Positions 32,644 to 40,738 of a stretch of DNA of 64,000 nt are shown one piece after another. The position numbers and the translations under genes were made by a program. The notes below the pieces were generated by a model that was not told where the DNA came from, ran no database searches, and was given only the letters and a program-made list of their open reading frames with translations. Positions within the stretch are counted from its first letter, which is position 1. The number at the start of each line of letters is the position of its first letter. Source of the stretch: Halomonas halophila (GTDB lineage Bacteria > Pseudomonadota > Gammaproteobacteria > Pseudomonadales > Halomonadaceae); NCBI RefSeq assembly GCF_030406665.1, contig NZ_CP129121.1:868001-932000 (forward strand). Reading direction: 5' to 3'.

Positions 32644-34524
32644 ATGACCCAATACAGTGCCAGCTCGATCGAGGTGCTCGCCGGGCTCGAACCGGTGCGG
32701 AAGCGCCCCGGGATGTACACCGACACCGCGCGCCCCAACCATCTGGTGCAGGAGGTCATCGACAACAGCGTCGACGAGGCGCTGGCCGGCCACGCAAAGA
32801 AGATCGGCGTGCGGCTGTTCGAGGACGGCGGCGTCGAGGTCAGCGACGACGGGCGTGGCATGCCCATCGACATCCACCCGGAGCACGGCGTCTCCGGCAT
32901 CGAGCTGATCATGACCAAGCTTCACGCCGGCGGAAAGTTCTCCAACTCGAGCTACCGCTTCTCGGGCGGCCTGCACGGGGTCGGCGTCTCGGTGGTCAAC
33001 GCGCTCTCCAAGCGCCTCGAGGTCGAGGTGCTCAAGGGCGGGGAGCGCCACGGCATGGCCTTCGAGCACGGCGAGCTGGCCTCGCCGCTGGAGGTGATCG
33101 GCAGCGCCGCCAAGCGCGCTACCGGCACCATCCTGCGCTTCTGGCCGGAGGCCAGCTACTTCGACTCGCCGAAGCTGTCGCTGTCGCGGCTCAAGCACCT
33201 GCTGCGCGCCAAGGCGGTGCTGTGCCCGGGGCTCGAGGTCTCGCTGACCGAGGGCGACGGCACCCGGAGCGTGTGGCAGTTCGAGGACGGTCTGCGCGAT
33301 TACCTGGCACAGGCCACCGACGGCTATGAGGTGCTGCCGGCCTCGCCCTTCGTCGGCCACTTCGCCGACGAGGAGCACGGCGTCGACTGGGCCGTGCAGT
33401 GGCTGCCGGAGGGCGGCGAGCCGCTGCTCGAGAGCTACGTCAACCTGATCCCCACGCCCCAGGGCGGCACCCACGTCAACGGCCTGCGGGCCGGGCTGCT
33501 CGAGGCGCTGCGCGAGTTCTGCGACTACCGAAGCCTGCTGCCGCGCGGCGTCAAGCTGACCGCCGAAGACCTCTGGGAGCGAGTCTCCTTCGTGCTCTCG
33601 GTGAAGATGCTCGACCCGCAGTTCGCCGGCCAGACCAAGGAGCGACTGTCGTCGCGCACCGTGGCGGGCTTCGTCTCCGGGGTGGTCAAGGACGCCTTCT
33701 CGCTGTGGCTCAACCACCACGTCGACCAGGCCGAGGCGCTGGCCGAGCTCGTCATCAGCGCCGCCCAGCGTCGTCAGAAGAGCGCCAAGAAGGTAGCGCG
33801 CAAGAAGGTCACCTCCGGCCCCGCGCTGCCCGGCAAGCTGGCCGACTGTTCCGGCCAGGATCCGGCGGCCAGCGAGCTGTTCCTGGTCGAGGGCGACTCG
33901 GCCGGCGGCAGCGCCAAGCAGGCCCGCGACCGCGATACCCAGGCCATCCTGCCGCTGCGCGGCAAGATCCTGAACACCTGGGAGGTGGAGTCCCACGACA
34001 TCTACGGCTCCCAGGAAGTCCACGACATCGCCGTGGCGGTCGGCATGGACCCGGGCAGCGACGATCTGGGCAAGCTGCGCTATCACAAGATCTGCATCCT
34101 CGCCGACGCCGACTCCGACGGCCTGCACATCGCCACGCTGCTGTGTGCGCTGTTCGTGCGCCACTTCCCGGCGCTGGTCGATGCCGGCCACGTCTTCGTC
34201 GCCATGCCGCCGCTGTACCGCATCGACCTGGGCAAGGAGGTCTTCTACGCCCTGGACGAAAGCGAGAAGGCGGCGATCCTCAAGCGCCTCGAAGGCAAGC
34301 GCGGCACGCCCAACGTGCAGCGCTTCAAGGGCCTCGGCGAGATGAGCCCGCTGCAGCTGCGCGAGACCACCATGGCCGCCGATACCCGCCGGCTGGTGCA
34401 GCTGACCCGGGAGGAGGGCGACGGCACCCTCGAGATGATGGACATGCTGCTGGCCCGCAAACGCGCCTCCGACCGCAAGAGCTGGCTAGAAGATTACGGC
34501 AACCTCGCCGAGATCGAGGTGTGA
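32644..34524 (+). CDS. parE: DNA topoisomerase IV subunit B
   Basis: The ATPase subunit of the enzyme that separates replicated chromosomes. In order: GHKL ATPase with QEVIDNSVDEALAGHAKK and SDDGRGMPIDIHPE, the glycine-rich SGGLHGVGVSVVNALS, the transducer domain, and TOPRIM EGDSAGGSAKQARDRDTQ with DADSDGLHIATLL. 626 residues, the usual ParE length (GyrB is longer). The stop is immediately followed by a hairpin repeat, then parC. Confidence 0.95.
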   Translation: MTQYSASSIEVLAGLEPVRKRPGMYTDTARPNHLVQEVIDNSVDEALAGHAKKIGVRLFEDGGVEVSDDGRGMPIDIHPEHGVSGIELIMTKLHAGGKFSNSSYRFSGGLHGVGVSVVNALSKRLEVEVLKGGERHGMAFEHGELASPLEVIGSAAKRATGTILRFWPEASYFDSPKLSLSRLKHLLRAKAVLCPGLEVSLTEGDGTRSVWQFEDGLRDYLAQATDGYEVLPASPFVGHFADEEHGVDWAVQWLPEGGEPLLESYVNLIPTPQGGTHVNGLRAGLLEALREFCDYRSLLPRGVKLTAEDLWERVSFVLSVKMLDPQFAGQTKERLSSRTVAGFVSGVVKDAFSLWLNHHVDQAEALAELVISAAQRRQKSAKKVARKKVTSGPALPGKLADCSGQDPAASELFLVEGDSAGGSAKQARDRDTQAILPLRGKILNTWEVESHDIYGSQEVHDIAVAVGMDPGSDDLGKLRYHKICILADADSDGLHIATLLCALFVRHFPALVDAGHVFVAMPPLYRIDLGKEVFYALDESEKAAILKRLEGKRGTPNVQRFKGLGEMSPLQLRETTMAADTRRLVQLTREEGDGTLEMMDMLLARKRASDRKSWLEDYGNLAEIEV

Positions 34525-34607
34525 GCTGGAAGCTTGAAGCCGGAAGCTGGAAGAAAGCCCGCAATGTTCCGGGGGCAACTTCCAGCTTCAAGCTTTCAGC
34601 TTCGAGC
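34525..34607. repeat. heptamer-type hairpin repeat, site B
   Basis: A 29-base left arm (34525-34553, GCTGGAAGCTTGAAGCCGGA...) and a 29-base right arm (34579-34607, CTTCCAGCTTCAAGCTTTCA...) are largely complementary around a 25-base centre. It starts one base after the parE stop and separates parE from parC. Same family as the sites at 3541, 36912 and 46780. Confidence 0.8.
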
Positions 34608-34675
34608 TTTTCCAGAACGTATCGTGCGGGCACGGCCCGCGAAGTTTCCATGATGGCAGATAGGGCCCCGAACCC

Positions 34676-36937
34676 ATGACCATGGATATCCAGGTGGCGG
34701 AGGGCGACGTCGAGCGCCTGTCCCTCCGCGAGTACACCGAGAAGGCGTACCTCGACTACTCGATGTACGTCATCCTCGACCGGGCGTTGCCGCATATCGG
34801 CGACGGCATGAAGCCGGTCCAGCGGCGTATCGTCTACGCCATGCGCGAGCTGGCGCTGAACGCCAACGCCAAGTACAAGAAGTCGGCGCGCACCGTCGGC
34901 GACGTGCTCGGCAAGTTCCACCCCCACGGCGACAGCGCCTGCTACGAGGCCATGGTGCTGATGGCGCAGCCGTTCAGCTATCGCTATCCGCTGGTGGACG
35001 GCCAGGGCAACTGGGGCAGCCCCGACGACCCCAAGTCCTTCGCCGCCATGCGCTACACCGAGGCGCGGCTGTCCAAGTTCAGCGAGACGCTGCTCAGCGA
35101 GCTGGGGCAGGGCACCGTGGACTGGACCGCCAACTTCGACGGCACCATGCAGGAGCCGGTGGTGCTGCCCTCGCGGCTGCCCCACGTGCTGCTCAACGGC
35201 GGCACCGGTATCGCCGTGGGCATGGCCACCGATATCCCGCCGCACAACGTGGGCGAGGTGGTCGAGGCCACCTGCCACCTGCTGCGCCATCCCGAGGCCA
35301 CCACCGTCGATCTGATGGAGCGCCTGCCGGGGCCGGACTTCCCCACTGCCGCCGAGGTCATCACCCCGCATCGCGAGCTGCGCAAGATCTACGAGAGCGG
35401 CCGCGGCTCGGTGAAGATGCGCGCCCGCTACGGCCTGGAGGAGGGCAGCGTGGTGATCTCCGCGCTGCCCTACCAGGTCAGCGGCGCCAAGGTGCTCGAG
35501 CAGATCGCCGCCCAGATGCAGGCCAAGAAGCTGCCCATGGTGGCCGACCTGCGCGACGAGTCGACCCACGAGGAGCCCACCCGGCTGGTCATCGAGCCGC
35601 GCTCAAACCGGGTCGACATCGAGGCGCTGATGGCGCACCTGTTCGCCACCACCGACCTCGAGAAGAACGTGCGCGTCAACATGAACGTGATCGGCCTCGA
35701 CGGCCGGCCGCGGGTCATGCCGCTGCCCGACCTGCTCGGCGAGTGGCTGCGCTTCCGCCGCAGCACCGTGCGCCGGCGCCTCGAGCATCGCCTGGGCAAG
35801 GTCCAGGATCGCCTGCACATCCTCGAGGGCCTGCTCACGGCCTACCTCAACATCGACGAGGTGATCCGCATCATCCGCGAGGAGGACGAGCCCAAGGCCG
35901 CGCTGATCGAGGCCTTCGGGCTCAGCGAGCGCCAGGCCGAGGCGATCCTCGAGCTGCGCCTGCGCCACCTGGCCAAGCTCGAGGAGATGAAGATCCGCGG
36001 CGAGCAGGACGACCTCGAGGCCGAGCGCGCCCGCCTGGAGGAGCTGCTCGGCTCCGAGGCCGCGCTGACCGACCTGATCGAGGAAGAGCTGCGCCAGGCC
36101 GCCGCGGACTACGGCGACGCGCGTCGCTCGCCGCTGGTCGAGCGCGAGGAGGCCAAGGCGCTGTCCGAGGTCGAGCTGCTCGGCGCCGACCCGATCACCG
36201 TGGTGCTCTCCGAGAAGGGCTGGATCCGCGCCGCCAAGGGCCACGAGATCGATCCCGAGGGGCTCTCCTACAAGGCCGGCGACCGCTTCCACCTGGCCGC
36301 CCGCGGCAAGACCAACCAGCCGCTGGTGCTGCTCGACGACACCGGCCGCGCCTATACGTTGAGCGCCCACAACCTGCCCAGCGCGCGCAGCCAGGGCGAG
36401 CCGGTCACCGGCCGGGTCAACGTGGCCGCCGGCGCCCACATGGCCGGGGTGCTGCTGGCGCCACCGACCACCCGCTACCTGCTGGCCACCGACGGTGGTT
36501 ACGGCTTCGTCGCCCACCTCGAGGCGCTGACCGCCAAGAACAAGGCCGGCAAGGCGGTGCTCAGCGTGCCCCAGGGCTGCAACGTGGTCGCGCCGCGGGC
36601 GGTGCCGGAAGGGGAAGGCGTCAGCGTGGCGGCGGTCTCCAACGAGGGGCGGCTGCTGGTGTTCCCGCTCGACCAGCTGCCGGAGATGGCCAAGGGCAAG
36701 GGCAACAAGATGCTCGACATCCCCGGCGCTCGGGCCGCGCGGCGCGAGGAGTTCCTGCGCGACCTGACGCTGCTGGCACCCGGCGATACCCTGGTGGTGC
36801 ACGCCGGCAAGCGCAAGCTGACGCTCAAGGCCGACGATCTCGACTACTATCGAGGCGAGCGCGGCCGGCGCGGCAGCAAGCTGCCCCGGGGCCTGCAGAA
36901 GGTCGATCGACTCGAAAGCTTGAAGCAGGAAGCTTGA
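34676..36937 (+). CDS. parC: DNA topoisomerase IV subunit A
   Basis: The DNA-cleaving subunit of topoisomerase IV. The quinolone-resistance region reads KFHPHGDSACYEAMV with the susceptible-type Ser in GDS, and the catalytic tyrosine is in AMRYTEARLSKF. The C-terminal half is the beta-pinwheel that binds DNA. 753 residues, standard. The last seven codons (ESLKQEA and stop) lie within a copy of the hairpin repeat, so the extreme C-terminus seems to have been rewritten by it. Confidence 0.95.
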   Translation: MTMDIQVAEGDVERLSLREYTEKAYLDYSMYVILDRALPHIGDGMKPVQRRIVYAMRELALNANAKYKKSARTVGDVLGKFHPHGDSACYEAMVLMAQPFSYRYPLVDGQGNWGSPDDPKSFAAMRYTEARLSKFSETLLSELGQGTVDWTANFDGTMQEPVVLPSRLPHVLLNGGTGIAVGMATDIPPHNVGEVVEATCHLLRHPEATTVDLMERLPGPDFPTAAEVITPHRELRKIYESGRGSVKMRARYGLEEGSVVISALPYQVSGAKVLEQIAAQMQAKKLPMVADLRDESTHEEPTRLVIEPRSNRVDIEALMAHLFATTDLEKNVRVNMNVIGLDGRPRVMPLPDLLGEWLRFRRSTVRRRLEHRLGKVQDRLHILEGLLTAYLNIDEVIRIIREEDEPKAALIEAFGLSERQAEAILELRLRHLAKLEEMKIRGEQDDLEAERARLEELLGSEAALTDLIEEELRQAAADYGDARRSPLVEREEAKALSEVELLGADPITVVLSEKGWIRAAKGHEIDPEGLSYKAGDRFHLAARGKTNQPLVLLDDTGRAYTLSAHNLPSARSQGEPVTGRVNVAAGAHMAGVLLAPPTTRYLLATDGGYGFVAHLEALTAKNKAGKAVLSVPQGCNVVAPRAVPEGEGVSVAAVSNEGRLLVFPLDQLPEMAKGKGNKMLDIPGARAARREEFLRDLTLLAPGDTLVVHAGKRKLTLKADDLDYYRGERGRRGSKLPRGLQKVDRLESLKQEA

Positions 36938-37010
36938 AGCGTGAAGAAAACCCGGCTCGGCGCTGGAAACCGGCACACTTCCGGCTTCCAGCTTCGAGCT
37001 TCTAGCTATC
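36912..37010. repeat. heptamer-type hairpin repeat, site C
   Basis: The left arm (36914-36946, GAAAGCTTGAAGCAGGAAGC...) overlaps the end of parC; the right arm (about 36979-37008, CTTCCGGCTTCCAGCTTCGA...) ends just before serB. The arms are imperfectly complementary. It separates parC from serB. Confidence 0.75.
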
Positions 37011-37019
37011 GGGGTTGCA

Positions 37020-38243
37020 ATGACTAGACGACTACTCATCCGCGCCACCGGCGCCGCCCAGCCCGGTCAGCTGGCCGGCCTGGGCCGCGCCCTGGCCCAG
37101 AGCGGCGCGCGGCTGCTGGACATCAACCAGAGCGTGACCTTCGGCATCGTGTCGCTGGAGGCCCTGGTGGGGCTCGACCGCGACAGCGACCTGGAAGGCG
37201 CGCTGTCCGCCGCCGGCGATCGGCTGGGGCTCGACGTCCAGGCGATCCAGGTCGGCGCCGAGGACTATCACCGCTGGAGCGTGCAGGCCAGCCAGCCGCG
37301 GCTGATCCTGACTCTGCTGGCGCCTCATCTGCCGGCCGGCATCCTGGCCGAGGTCGGCGCGCTGACCGCCGAGCAGGGCCTGACCGTGGAGCTGATCCAC
37401 CGGCTCTCCGGCCGTGAGCCGCTGGACGGCGGCGTGCCCGGCGAGCATGACGCCATCCAGGGCGCCTGCGTGGAGTGCTGGCTGCGCGGCGACAACGTCG
37501 ATCTCGAGGCCCTGCGCGAGAAGGCGCTGGCGCTGGGCGCGGCCCACGGCGTCGACATCGCCCTGCAGGAAGATTCCATCTGGCGCCGCCATCGCCGGCT
37601 GGTGTGCTTCGACATGGATTCGACCCTGATCCAGGCCGAGGTGATCGACGAGCTGGCGCGCCGCCACGGCGTCTTTGAGGAGGTGGCCGAGGTCACCGAG
37701 CGGGCCATGCGCGGCGAGCTGGACTTCCAGCAGAGCTTCCGCGAGCGCATGAGCAAGCTCCGCGGCCTCGACGAGTCGGTACTGGCCGAGATCGCCGAGG
37801 CACTGCCGCTGATGGACGGGCTGGAGCGGCTGATGAGCCAGCTCAAGCGGCTCGGCTATCGCACCGCGATCCTCTCCGGCGGCTTCACCTACTTCGCTCA
37901 CTACCTGCAGGAGCGCCTCGGCTTCGACGAAGTTCACGCCAACGAGCTGGTGATCGAGGACGGCAAGGTGACCGGCGAGGTGCGCGAGCCGATCGTCGAC
38001 GCCGACCGCAAGGCCGAGCTGCTGTACCGGATCGCCGAGCGCGAGGGGCTCTCCATGGAGCAGACCATCGCCGTGGGCGACGGCGCCAACGATCTGAAGA
38101 TGCTGGCCGCGGCCGGCCTCGGCATCGCCTTCCGTGCCAAGCCGCTGGTACGCCAGCAGGCCCGGCACTCGCTCTCGACCCTGGGGCTGGACGCGGTGCT
38201 CTACCTGATCGGCTACCGTCAGGGGGACCTGGAGGAGCGTTGA
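37020..38243 (+). CDS. serB: phosphoserine phosphatase with N-terminal ACT-like domains
   Basis: The last step of serine biosynthesis. The N-terminal ~185 residues form an ACT-type regulatory region; the C-terminal HAD domain has motif I FDMDSTLIQAEVIDELA, motif II AILSGGFTYFAHYLQ and motif IV VGDGANDLKMLAAAGLGIAF. 407 residues, as in Pseudomonas and mycobacterial SerB with ACT domains. It starts with ATG at 37020 directly after a repeat; the ribosome-binding site ATCGGGG is weak. Confidence 0.93.
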   Translation: MTRRLLIRATGAAQPGQLAGLGRALAQSGARLLDINQSVTFGIVSLEALVGLDRDSDLEGALSAAGDRLGLDVQAIQVGAEDYHRWSVQASQPRLILTLLAPHLPAGILAEVGALTAEQGLTVELIHRLSGREPLDGGVPGEHDAIQGACVECWLRGDNVDLEALREKALALGAAHGVDIALQEDSIWRRHRRLVCFDMDSTLIQAEVIDELARRHGVFEEVAEVTERAMRGELDFQQSFRERMSKLRGLDESVLAEIAEALPLMDGLERLMSQLKRLGYRTAILSGGFTYFAHYLQERLGFDEVHANELVIEDGKVTGEVREPIVDADRKAELLYRIAEREGLSMEQTIAVGDGANDLKMLAAAGLGIAFRAKPLVRQQARHSLSTLGLDAVLYLIGYRQGDLEER

Positions 38244-38319
38244 GGCGGTTTTCGCTGGCGTCGTCGGCTCAGTCGGGGTAGCGTCGAAGGAGGCTCACGA
38301 CAATGACAAGGAATGCGCC

Positions 38320-38577
38320 ATGCCTCAGCCCAGCTACACGCCGGAACTGCTAGACGAACTCAAGATGCTTGGTCTGTTCAATCCGAACAATCATCAGGAG
38401 GGCATCAAGGTGCACTCCAGCGCCGAGCCGGCGATGATCGAGGCCGCACGGCGTCTGCATCGCAAGGGCCTGGTGACACAGGACGATGGCGGCTATCTCA
38501 CCGCCACCGGCCAGGAGGCCGCCGAGCATGCCCGCGACCTGCTGACCCTGCTCGGCACGGCAGATGCCACGACCTGA
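38320..38577 (+). CDS. TIGR02647-type small conserved protein
   Basis: An 85-residue soluble protein reading YTPELLDELKMLGLFNPNNHQEGIKVHSSAEPAMIEAARRLHRKGLVTQDDGGYLTATGQEAAEHARDLL. The pattern suits the family known as TIGR02647, found in Pseudomonas and relatives. The second half resembles a winged-helix segment (helix, RKGLVTQDDGGYLT wing, helix), so DNA binding is possible, but the function is unknown. AAGGAG lies upstream (38287-38292), some way from the start. It lies between serB and the leuA leader. Confidence 0.75.
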   Translation: MPQPSYTPELLDELKMLGLFNPNNHQEGIKVHSSAEPAMIEAARRLHRKGLVTQDDGGYLTATGQEAAEHARDLLTLLGTADATT

Positions 38578-38638
38578 ATGACGGCCCGTCGGCCGGCGAG
38601 AGTTGACAAGGCGTCCGCGGGCTGATTTTCTAGAGAGC

Positions 38639-38695
38639 ATGAACATGACATCGTACAGCCTCGTCCTCGACCTACGACTACTAGCCCGCCGCTGA
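38639..38695 (+). CDS. leuL: leucine-rich leader peptide of leuA
   Basis: A short frame of 18 codons, M N M T S Y S L V L D L R L L A R R, with five Leu in 8 codons, three of them the rare codon CTA (38672-38683 region). This is the signature of a ribosome-stalling leader peptide that senses charged tRNA-Leu. It sits 244 bases upstream of leuA. A second ATG at 38645 is an equally possible start, with TAGAGAG 7 bases upstream. Too short for normal gene finding. Confidence 0.8.
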   Translation: MNMTSYSLVLDLRLLARR

Positions 38696-38748
38696 GCGCG
38701 CCGGGCGATGCCGTCTGCATCGCCCATCTGTCTAGGTCGAATTCGAGG
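38659..38748 (+). promoter_or_regulatory. leader RNA helix that can hide a second ribosome-binding site
   Basis: The Leu-codon region CCTCG(TCC)TCGACCTA (38659-38674) can pair with TAGGTCGA(ATT)CGAGG (38733-38748): 8 bp, an internal loop, then 5 bp. A hairpin GGGCGATGC/GCATCGCCC (38703-38711 with 38717-38725) lies inside. The 3' strand of the helix contains GAGG (38745-38748), the ribosome-binding site of the downstream small ORF at 38756. A stalled ribosome on leuL would open this helix. Confidence 0.65.
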
Positions 38749-38755
38749 TTGTCAC

Positions 38756-38908
38756 ATGTCCCGCACCGCTACCGTCATTCCCATGAACATTGCCCCTGTC
38801 TGTGTCGTACGCGCCGCCCGACCGGTCCGTGGGGTCGCGATGGTCATGACCGAACACTTCGACGACGCCCCGACTGCCTTACGGCAGTCGGGGCGTCGCC
38901 GTTTCTGA
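38756..38908 (+). CDS. second leader ORF running through the terminator
   Basis: A 50-codon frame beginning MSRTATVIPMNIAPVCVV, with 7 Val and 2 Ile in the first 31 residues. GAGG lies 7 bases upstream. Its 3' third encodes the perfect terminator stem at 38863-38898 and its stop (38906-38908) lies just past it, 30 bases before leuA. No family is recognised; it is probably a regulatory ORF whose translation, rather than product, matters. Confidence 0.55.
   Translation: MSRTATVIPMNIAPVCVVRAARPVRGVAMVMTEHFDDAPTALRQSGRRRF
38863..38898 (+). terminator. attenuator stem upstream of leuA
   Basis: CGACGCCCCGACTGCC (38863-38878) and GGCAGTCGGGGCGTCG (38883-38898) form a perfect 16-bp stem with loop TTAC, followed by CCGTTTC. 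It is the strongest hairpin in the region and precedes the leuA start by 40 bases. The weak T-tract makes its efficiency uncertain. Confidence 0.8.
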
Positions 38909-38938
38909 ATCCGATAAACGCTCCGGGAGAACGCCGCC

Positions 38939-40645
38939 ATGATGCTCGATAACCCCTCCGCCAAGTACCGTCCCTTCGTGGCCGTCGACCTGCCCGACCG
39001 CCAGTGGCCGAGCAAGCGCATCGAGACGCCGCCCCAGTGGTGCGCCGTCGACCTGCGCGACGGCAACCAGGCGCTGATCGATCCCATGGACCAGGAGCGC
39101 AAGCAGCGCTTGTTCGACCTGCTGGTGAAGATCGGCTTCAAGCAGATCGAGGTGGGCTTCCCCTCGGCCTCCCAGACCGACTTCGACTTCGTGCGTTCGC
39201 TGATCGAAGACGACAAGGTGCCGGAAGACGTCACCATCCAGGTGCTCACCCAGGCGCGCCCGCACCTGATCGATCGTACCTTCGAGGCGCTCAAGGGAGC
39301 GAGGAACGCTGTCGTCCACGTCTATAACGCCACCGATCCGGTGTTTCGCCGCGTGGTGTTCAACGTCAGCAAGCCCGAGTGCATCCAGATCGCGGTGGAC
39401 GCCACCACCCGCATCCGCGAACACATGACGGCGGCCCCGGAGACCCACTGGACCTTCCAGTACTCGCCGGAGCTGTTCTCCACCACCGAGATGGACTTCG
39501 CGGTGGAGATCGTCGATGCCGTGGAGGCCACCTTCGGCGCCAGCGCCGACAAGCCGATGATCGTCAATCTGCCGGCCACCGTGGAGTGCGCCACGCCGAA
39601 CAACTACGCCGACCAGGTGGAGTGGTTCTGCCGCCACGTCGCCAAGCGCGATCATCTGATCGTCAGCGTGCATCCGCACAACGACCGCGGCACCGGCGTG
39701 GCCGCCGCCGAGCTCGCGGTGATGGCCGGCGCCGACCGCGTCGAGGGCTGCCTGTTCGGCAACGGCGAGCGCACCGGCAACGTCGACCTCGTCACCCTGG
39801 CCATGAACCTCTACACCCAGGGCGTGCACCCGAACCTCGACTTCTCCAACATCACGCCGATCATGCGCGAGGTGGAGTACTGCAACCAGCTGCCCGTGCA
39901 CCCGCGCCATCCCTATGTCGGCGATCTGGTGTTCACCGCCTTCTCCGGCTCCCACCAGGATGCGATCAAGAAGGGTATGGCCGAGCGTCGTGAGCACCCC
40001 GATGCCGTCTGGGCGGTGCCCTACCTGCCGATCGATCCGCTCGACGTGGGCCGCAGCTACGAGGCGGTGATCCGCGTCAACAGCCAGTCCGGCAAGGGCG
40101 GCGTCTCCTATCTGCTCGAGCAGGAGCACGGCATCGAGCTGCCGCGCCGCCTGTCGATCGAGTTCAGCCAGGTGGTGCAGGAAGTGGCCGATCGGCTGGG
40201 CAAGGAGATCACCTCCGAGATGATCTACCAGGCCTTCGTCGACGAGTACCTCGAGCAGCGCGAGCCCTTCGCCCTGATCAGCCATCGCATGTCCTCCGAG
40301 CCGGACAGCCCCACCGTGACCCTCGACGCGACCGTCGAGGAAGGCGGCGAGCGCCGCGTCATCCAGGGCCAGGGCAACGGTCCGCTGGCGGCCTTCGTCA
40401 AGGCGCTGGCCGGCGAGGGCCATGACGTCGAGATCATCGACTACCACGAGCACTCCCGCGGCCAGGGCGCCGATGCCGAGGCGATTGCCTACGTGGAGGT
40501 ACGCGTCAACGGCGAGGCGGTGTTCGGCGTCGGCACCGACGAGAGCATCACCAGCGCCTCGATCAAGGGCGTACTGAGCGCGATCAACCGCAAGCACTCC
40601 ACCGAGGAGCCGGCGGCCAACGTGACCGCCGAAACGCTGGCCTGA
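38939..40645 (+). CDS. leuA: 2-isopropylmalate synthase
   Basis: The first committed step of leucine synthesis: acetyl-CoA plus 2-ketoisovalerate. The 568 residues are of the long (alpha-IPMS type, as in Pseudomonas/Corynebacterium) form. The barrel begins with WCAVDLRDGNQALIDPMD, the metal-ligand segment is SVHPHNDRGTGVAAAELAVMAGA, and the C-terminal ~130 residues form the leucine-binding regulatory domain. GGGAGA (38923-38929) is the ribosome-binding site; the start could be either of two tandem ATGs. Expression is likely controlled by the leader at 38639-38908, and the enzyme by leucine feedback. Confidence 0.95.
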   Translation: MMLDNPSAKYRPFVAVDLPDRQWPSKRIETPPQWCAVDLRDGNQALIDPMDQERKQRLFDLLVKIGFKQIEVGFPSASQTDFDFVRSLIEDDKVPEDVTIQVLTQARPHLIDRTFEALKGARNAVVHVYNATDPVFRRVVFNVSKPECIQIAVDATTRIREHMTAAPETHWTFQYSPELFSTTEMDFAVEIVDAVEATFGASADKPMIVNLPATVECATPNNYADQVEWFCRHVAKRDHLIVSVHPHNDRGTGVAAAELAVMAGADRVEGCLFGNGERTGNVDLVTLAMNLYTQGVHPNLDFSNITPIMREVEYCNQLPVHPRHPYVGDLVFTAFSGSHQDAIKKGMAERREHPDAVWAVPYLPIDPLDVGRSYEAVIRVNSQSGKGGVSYLLEQEHGIELPRRLSIEFSQVVQEVADRLGKEITSEMIYQAFVDEYLEQREPFALISHRMSSEPDSPTVTLDATVEEGGERRVIQGQGNGPLAAFVKALAGEGHDVEIIDYHEHSRGQGADAEAIAYVEVRVNGEAVFGVGTDESITSASIKGVLSAINRKHSTEEPAANVTAETLA

Positions 40646-40684
40646 TCGCCCCCGGCTCGCCGAGCCGGCATCGCGTCATCGCCC

Positions 40685-40716
40685 ACCCCGTCGAGTTCGC
40701 TCGGCGGGGTTTTTTC
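40685..40716 (+). terminator. terminator after leuA
   Basis: ACCCCGTCGAG (40685-40695) pairs with CTCGGCGGGGT (40700-40710) with one mismatch around TTCG, followed by T's to 40715. A strong intrinsic terminator 40 bases past the leuA stop. Confidence 0.9.
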
Positions 40717-40738
40717 GTGGCGTCCCCCGTCGGTGCGA

